A program made the position numbers and the translations under genes. This document shows positions 5,824 through 8,200 of a DNA stretch of 8,200 nucleotides, piece after piece. The stretch is from Akkermansiaceae bacterium UBA5688. GTDB lineage: Bacteria > Verrucomicrobiota > Verrucomicrobiia > Verrucomicrobiales > Akkermansiaceae. Every line of letters starts with the position of its first letter. Within the stretch, counting starts at the first letter, position 1. The stretch covers positions 1 through 8,200 of the forward strand of contig DIHU01000254.1 of the NCBI GenBank assembly GCA_002420315.1, in the 5' to 3' direction. Under the pieces are notes generated by a model. The model saw only the letters and a program-made list of their open reading frames with translations, ran no database searches and was not told the origin of the DNA.

Positions 5824-7739
5824 ATTTCGCGAAAGCAGAATGGCTTCTTTGCTTAACCGCCCTCCCCCTAATTGGATTCATGGCTTGGCTCGCCTGGAGA
5901 AAACGTCGCTATCGTTGGGAGAGAATGATAGCCCATCGTTTACGGGGCCGCCTCAGCCACACTCGATCACCATCGATTCACTTCGCCTCGCTAGGTCTAG
6001 CACTGGCAGGCGTGGCCGGATTAATCATTGGAGTCGCACAACCAGAATCTGGTGAGGAATGGATTGAAGTAGAAAACGAAGGGCGAAACATTCTTTTTTG
6101 CGTGGATATTTCCCGCAGCATGCTAGCTCGCGATATCGAGCCCAACCGACTGCTAGCATCTAGGGCTGCAGCCCTAGAAATCCTAGAAAGATTTCCTGAA
6201 GATCGGGTTGGAGTTCTTTTGTTTTCTGGGGAAACCCTTGTTCAATCTCCACTTACAATCGACCACAGCTTCGTAGAACAAACTTTGGCTCAACTCGACC
6301 CAAATGATATTCCAGTGGGAGGTTCTAATCTCACTACAGCCATCGATTCTGGAACACGACTCCTGAAGGAAACGGGTCAACAAAGTAACATCATGGTGGT
6401 ATTCAGCGATGGTGAAAAATCTTCTGAAGGACTCAAAGAAGCTGCCGCTGGTGCCGCCAGAGAAGGTATCTTCATCTATGCAATGGGAATGGGGACTAGA
6501 GAGGGATCCTTCATACCCGACCCCCGGGAAAACGATGGGAAATTTCGAGATCGTTCTGGAAAAGTAGTTTTTTCTAAGCTCAACGAAGAAGCTCTACAAG
6601 TGATCGCGAAAGAAACTAATGGATATTATTCCGAAGGAATGGGACCCGGCTTTATTGGTAAATTAGACTCAGCACTTGCTGAAATGGATCGCTTTCAAGA
6701 AGAAGGAAAACACCAACGAGTTGCTAAACCGGCTCATCGATGGTTTGTTTTTGGTGGATTACTTCTCATTATGGCTTCTATTTTTATCAAGTGCCTCCCT
6801 TTGACTCCGACTGTTGTTTTGGTTGCGTTTATTTTCGCTACCCCACGGACTGAAGCAAGCTTGGTAGAAGACGGTATCGCTGCCCTGAAGGCAGGCGAAA
6901 CAACGACAGCACAGCAGTTGTTCAGCGAAGCAGCCAGAGACAGCAAAGGTGACCATGCTGCAAGCCTGTATCTGGCATCCGGATCGGCAGCATCAAGAGC
7001 GCAAGATTGGTCTACAGCCGTCGCGTCATTTAGCTCAGCACTTTTGGCTGAAGATTCCGAAATACTCCAGCAAGCACATTACGCTCTCGCAACTTCGCTA
7101 TTCTATTTGGGTGTATCAAAAGCCAAAGAGGAGAAAGTAAAAGCCTGGGAGGGATCAATTGAGCACTTTAAAGCCTCTTTAAAAATCGATGCAGAAAACG
7201 AGGCCTCGAGAGAAAATCTGGAATCAGTAGAAAAAAAATTAGCCGAGCTCCAAGAAGAAAAACCGGAGGAAGAAAAAAAACAAGATAAGGAGAAGCAAAA
7301 GAAACAAGATTCAGAAAAGAGCGATCCCAAAGAAGAAACTGAAAATGACAAGAGCTCGGAAGGCACATCGGATAAGTCAGAGGACGAGCAATCAAATCAA
7401 AAATCGGAAAAGGAAGATAATCCATCCAAAGAAGACGGAGAACAGAACCAGACTAACAAACCAAAAGATGGTGAGAGTGAAAACATTCAACAGTCTGACA
7501 AATCAAAGGCTAACGATAAGCAACCGAATCAAGATCAAAGTAATGAGGGGAAGGCCAAACAACCCAATAGAAATAAGACACAAGCAGAGAATTCCAACCT
7601 GAAAGATGATCCTAATGCTCCAAAAAACGAAACACCCCGCGAAAGAGCTCGGCGGCTCCTAAAGCAATATTCTGACTTTGGAGGAAAGGCTCCGCGGAGG
7701 ATACGGAGGCCTTACAATCGAAGTCCACACGATTGGTAA
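5820..7739 (+). CDS. batB: BatB-BatC fusion: membrane-anchored VWA protein with C-terminal TPR module
   Basis: The N-terminal half is a BatB protein: helices at about 8-26 and 55-73, the VQ-type lead GVAQPE (71-76), and a VWA domain with metal-site motif DISRSMLARDIEPNRL (Asp96, Ser98, Ser100; 96-111), GGSNLTTA (167-174) and FSDG with Asp197. Ser stands where BatA has the metal-site Thr, a conservative change. A helix at about 308-323 ends the BatB part. It is followed at once by a second hydrophobic stretch (325-340) ending TEAS, which looks like a leftover BatC signal peptide. Residues about 347-475 form TPR-like helical repeats. Residues about 476-603 are a low-complexity Lys/Glu/Asp/Ser/Asn/Gln linker. 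The tail RARRLLKQYSDFGGKAPRR to the final DW matches the usual BatC end. Length is 639 residues. It overlaps batA by 4 nt, and a batD-like gene follows after 17 nt. The TPR part probably lies in the periplasm. Confidence 0.9.
   Translation: MNFAKAEWLLCLTALPLIGFMAWLAWRKRRYRWERMIAHRLRGRLSHTRSPSIHFASLGLALAGVAGLIIGVAQPESGEEWIEVENEGRNILFCVDISRSMLARDIEPNRLLASRAAALEILERFPEDRVGVLLFSGETLVQSPLTIDHSFVEQTLAQLDPNDIPVGGSNLTTAIDSGTRLLKETGQQSNIMVVFSDGEKSSEGLKEAAAGAAREGIFIYAMGMGTREGSFIPDPRENDGKFRDRSGKVVFSKLNEEALQVIAKETNGYYSEGMGPGFIGKLDSALAEMDRFQEEGKHQRVAKPAHRWFVFGGLLLIMASIFIKCLPLTPTVVLVAFIFATPRTEASLVEDGIAALKAGETTTAQQLFSEAARDSKGDHAASLYLASGSAASRAQDWSTAVASFSSALLAEDSEILQQAHYALATSLFYLGVSKAKEEKVKAWEGSIEHFKASLKIDAENEASRENLESVEKKLAELQEEKPEEEKKQDKEKQKKQDSEKSDPKEETENDKSSEGTSDKSEDEQSNQKSEKEDNPSKEDGEQNQTNKPKDGESENIQQSDKSKANDKQPNQDQSNEGKAKQPNRNKTQAENSNLKDDPNAPKNETPRERARRLLKQYSDFGGKAPRRIRRPYNRSPHDW
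6159..6178. repeat. 20-bp perfect palindrome inside batB
   Basis: TCTAGGGCTGCAGCCCTAGA equals its own reverse complement over all 20 bases, with no spacer. It encodes part of the helix after the BatB metal-site motif (around residues 114-120, reading SRAAALE). An 8-bp inverted pair, ATGCTAGC at 6120-6127 and GCTAGCAT at 6152-6159, lies just upstream and touches the palindrome. No T-tract follows, so it is not an intrinsic terminator. It may be a protein-binding site, an mRNA hairpin, or chance. Confidence 0.75.
7246..7628 (+). repeat. Low-complexity, purine-rich coding stretch (charged linker of BatC part)
   Basis: This stretch of the batB-batC gene encodes about 128 residues made almost only of Lys, Glu, Asp, Ser, Asn, Gln and Pro. 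The plus strand is strikingly rich in A and G, with an A8 run at 7273-7280 and another just upstream at 7231-7238. No exact tandem unit is visible. Charged, disordered linkers of this kind are usual in BatC-type proteins and vary freely in length. Confidence 0.8.
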
Positions 7740-7756
7740 TTAACGAAAAAGGTATC

Positions 7757-8200
7757 GTGAGATTGTTCGTAATTATTTCGTTTTTAGTCTTTGCAAGGGG
7801 AAGTTACCTCCTTGGCGCGGGAATTCCGATGATTGAAACAAAACTCGATAGTTCAATAATTGTGGTTGGTGAGAAAACCTATCTCACGGTCTGGGTTGAA
7901 AACTTCACGCTAATCGATTGGCCAACCACTCCCAAAGCAAACCCTCTCGCTCTTAAAAGAGAATCTCAACGCCGATATCAAATTAACGGGAGAATCCGTG
8001 AGGGCTTCCGCTATTTGGTCTCCGCTTTCGAGCCAGGAATTTACGAGATACCTCCCTTCGAAGTTCAAACTGATTCCGGCGTGATCCGCTCAAAAGGCCA
8101 CACTCTTCGAGTGTCTCCAGTAGACAACCTGCAAACTCATGGGATTAAAATCAATGGAGAAGTCACTCCTTACTTAACCGGTATTTTCTTGGAAAAAACA
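7757..8200 (+). CDS. batD: BatD-like protein, N-terminal part (cut by window edge)
   Basis: An open frame of 148 codons runs from GTG 7757 to the right edge without a stop. The first residues, M(V)RLFVIISFLVFARGSYLLG, form a signal peptide or N-terminal helix. What follows is a beta-rich segment typical of BatD: VVGEKTYLTVWVEN, then a Pro-rich loop, YQINGRIREGFRYLVSAFEPGIYEIPPFEV (the common pattern leading to PGxYxIPPF), and finally ITGIFLEK-like sequence (TGIFLEKT) that in BatD begins the next Ig-like repeat. BatD is an exported or membrane-bound protein and usually the last Bat gene. GTG is chosen because the first in-frame ATG (7829) would remove the signal peptide. AAAAAGG at 7746-7752 sits 4 nt before the GTG as a modest ribosome-binding site. 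The gene lies 17 nt after the batB-batC stop. The rest of the protein, probably several hundred residues, is outside the window. Confidence 0.85.
   Translation, partial: MRLFVIISFLVFARGSYLLGAGIPMIETKLDSSIIVVGEKTYLTVWVENFTLIDWPTTPKANPLALKRESQRRYQINGRIREGFRYLVSAFEPGIYEIPPFEVQTDSGVIRSKGHTLRVSPVDNLQTHGIKINGEVTPYLTGIFLEKT

Noticed and set aside
5690..6055. Plus-strand open frame of 121 codons bridging batA and batB
   Set aside because: It is an alternative frame of the batA end and batB start; those two genes have the correct membrane helices and VWA motifs, and this product does not.
7103..7602. Open frames rich in Ser/Phe (minus) or Arg/Lys/Asn (plus) over the linker of batB-batC
   Set aside because: Purine-rich low-complexity DNA lacks stop codons in other frames by composition alone; the products are low complexity and unlike any gene.
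7246..7628. Low-complexity stretch considered as a tandem repeat or CRISPR-like array
   Set aside because: No exact unit or regular spacing is present; it is a charged linker in one continuous reading frame.

Overview
The window holds two divergently arranged gene blocks separated by a 174-nt gap (2964-3137). No RNA gene, insertion sequence, CRISPR array or clear transfer signature was seen. GC content looks middling and similar throughout. The organism is probably a Gram-negative bacterium of the PVC group, with Verrucomicrobiota (Opitutae-like) my best guess. This rests on the VWA/Bat operon with a fused BatB-BatC protein, the extended N-terminal segment of PdxJ, and the weak Shine-Dalgarno signals. 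It is an inference, not a demonstrated assignment.

Left block (minus strand, 2963 down to 272): purH, pdxJ and acpS lie head to tail with gaps of 12 and 4 nt, so they are almost certainly one operon. They serve de novo purine synthesis (last two steps), pyridoxal phosphate synthesis (ring closure) and acyl-carrier-protein activation. All three look intact, with the expected catalytic residues. Positions 1-271, downstream of acpS, hold no gene I can support.

Right block (plus strand, 3138 to the right edge): a Bat-type operon made of a DUF58 protein, a DUF4381-like membrane protein, batA, a batB-batC fusion, and the first 148 codons of a batD-like gene cut by the window edge. The first four genes are spaced by +2, -4 and -4 nt, which implies translational coupling. 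The encoded set is a cytoplasmic VWA-type DUF58 protein, a small membrane protein, two membrane-anchored VWA proteins with periplasm- or cytoplasm-facing domains, a TPR module and a secreted or membrane-anchored BatD. Such sets normally work with a MoxR-type AAA+ ATPase as a chaperone-like or stress-related envelope complex. No moxR gene lies in its usual place just upstream of the DUF58 gene.

The points most worth a second look are the missing moxR, the BatB-BatC junction that keeps a signal-peptide-like segment next to the last BatB helix, the two extra C-terminal helices on the DUF4381-like protein, and a perfect 20-bp palindrome inside the batB coding region. I see no wholly new system. 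This is a lineage-specific version of a known but poorly understood one.
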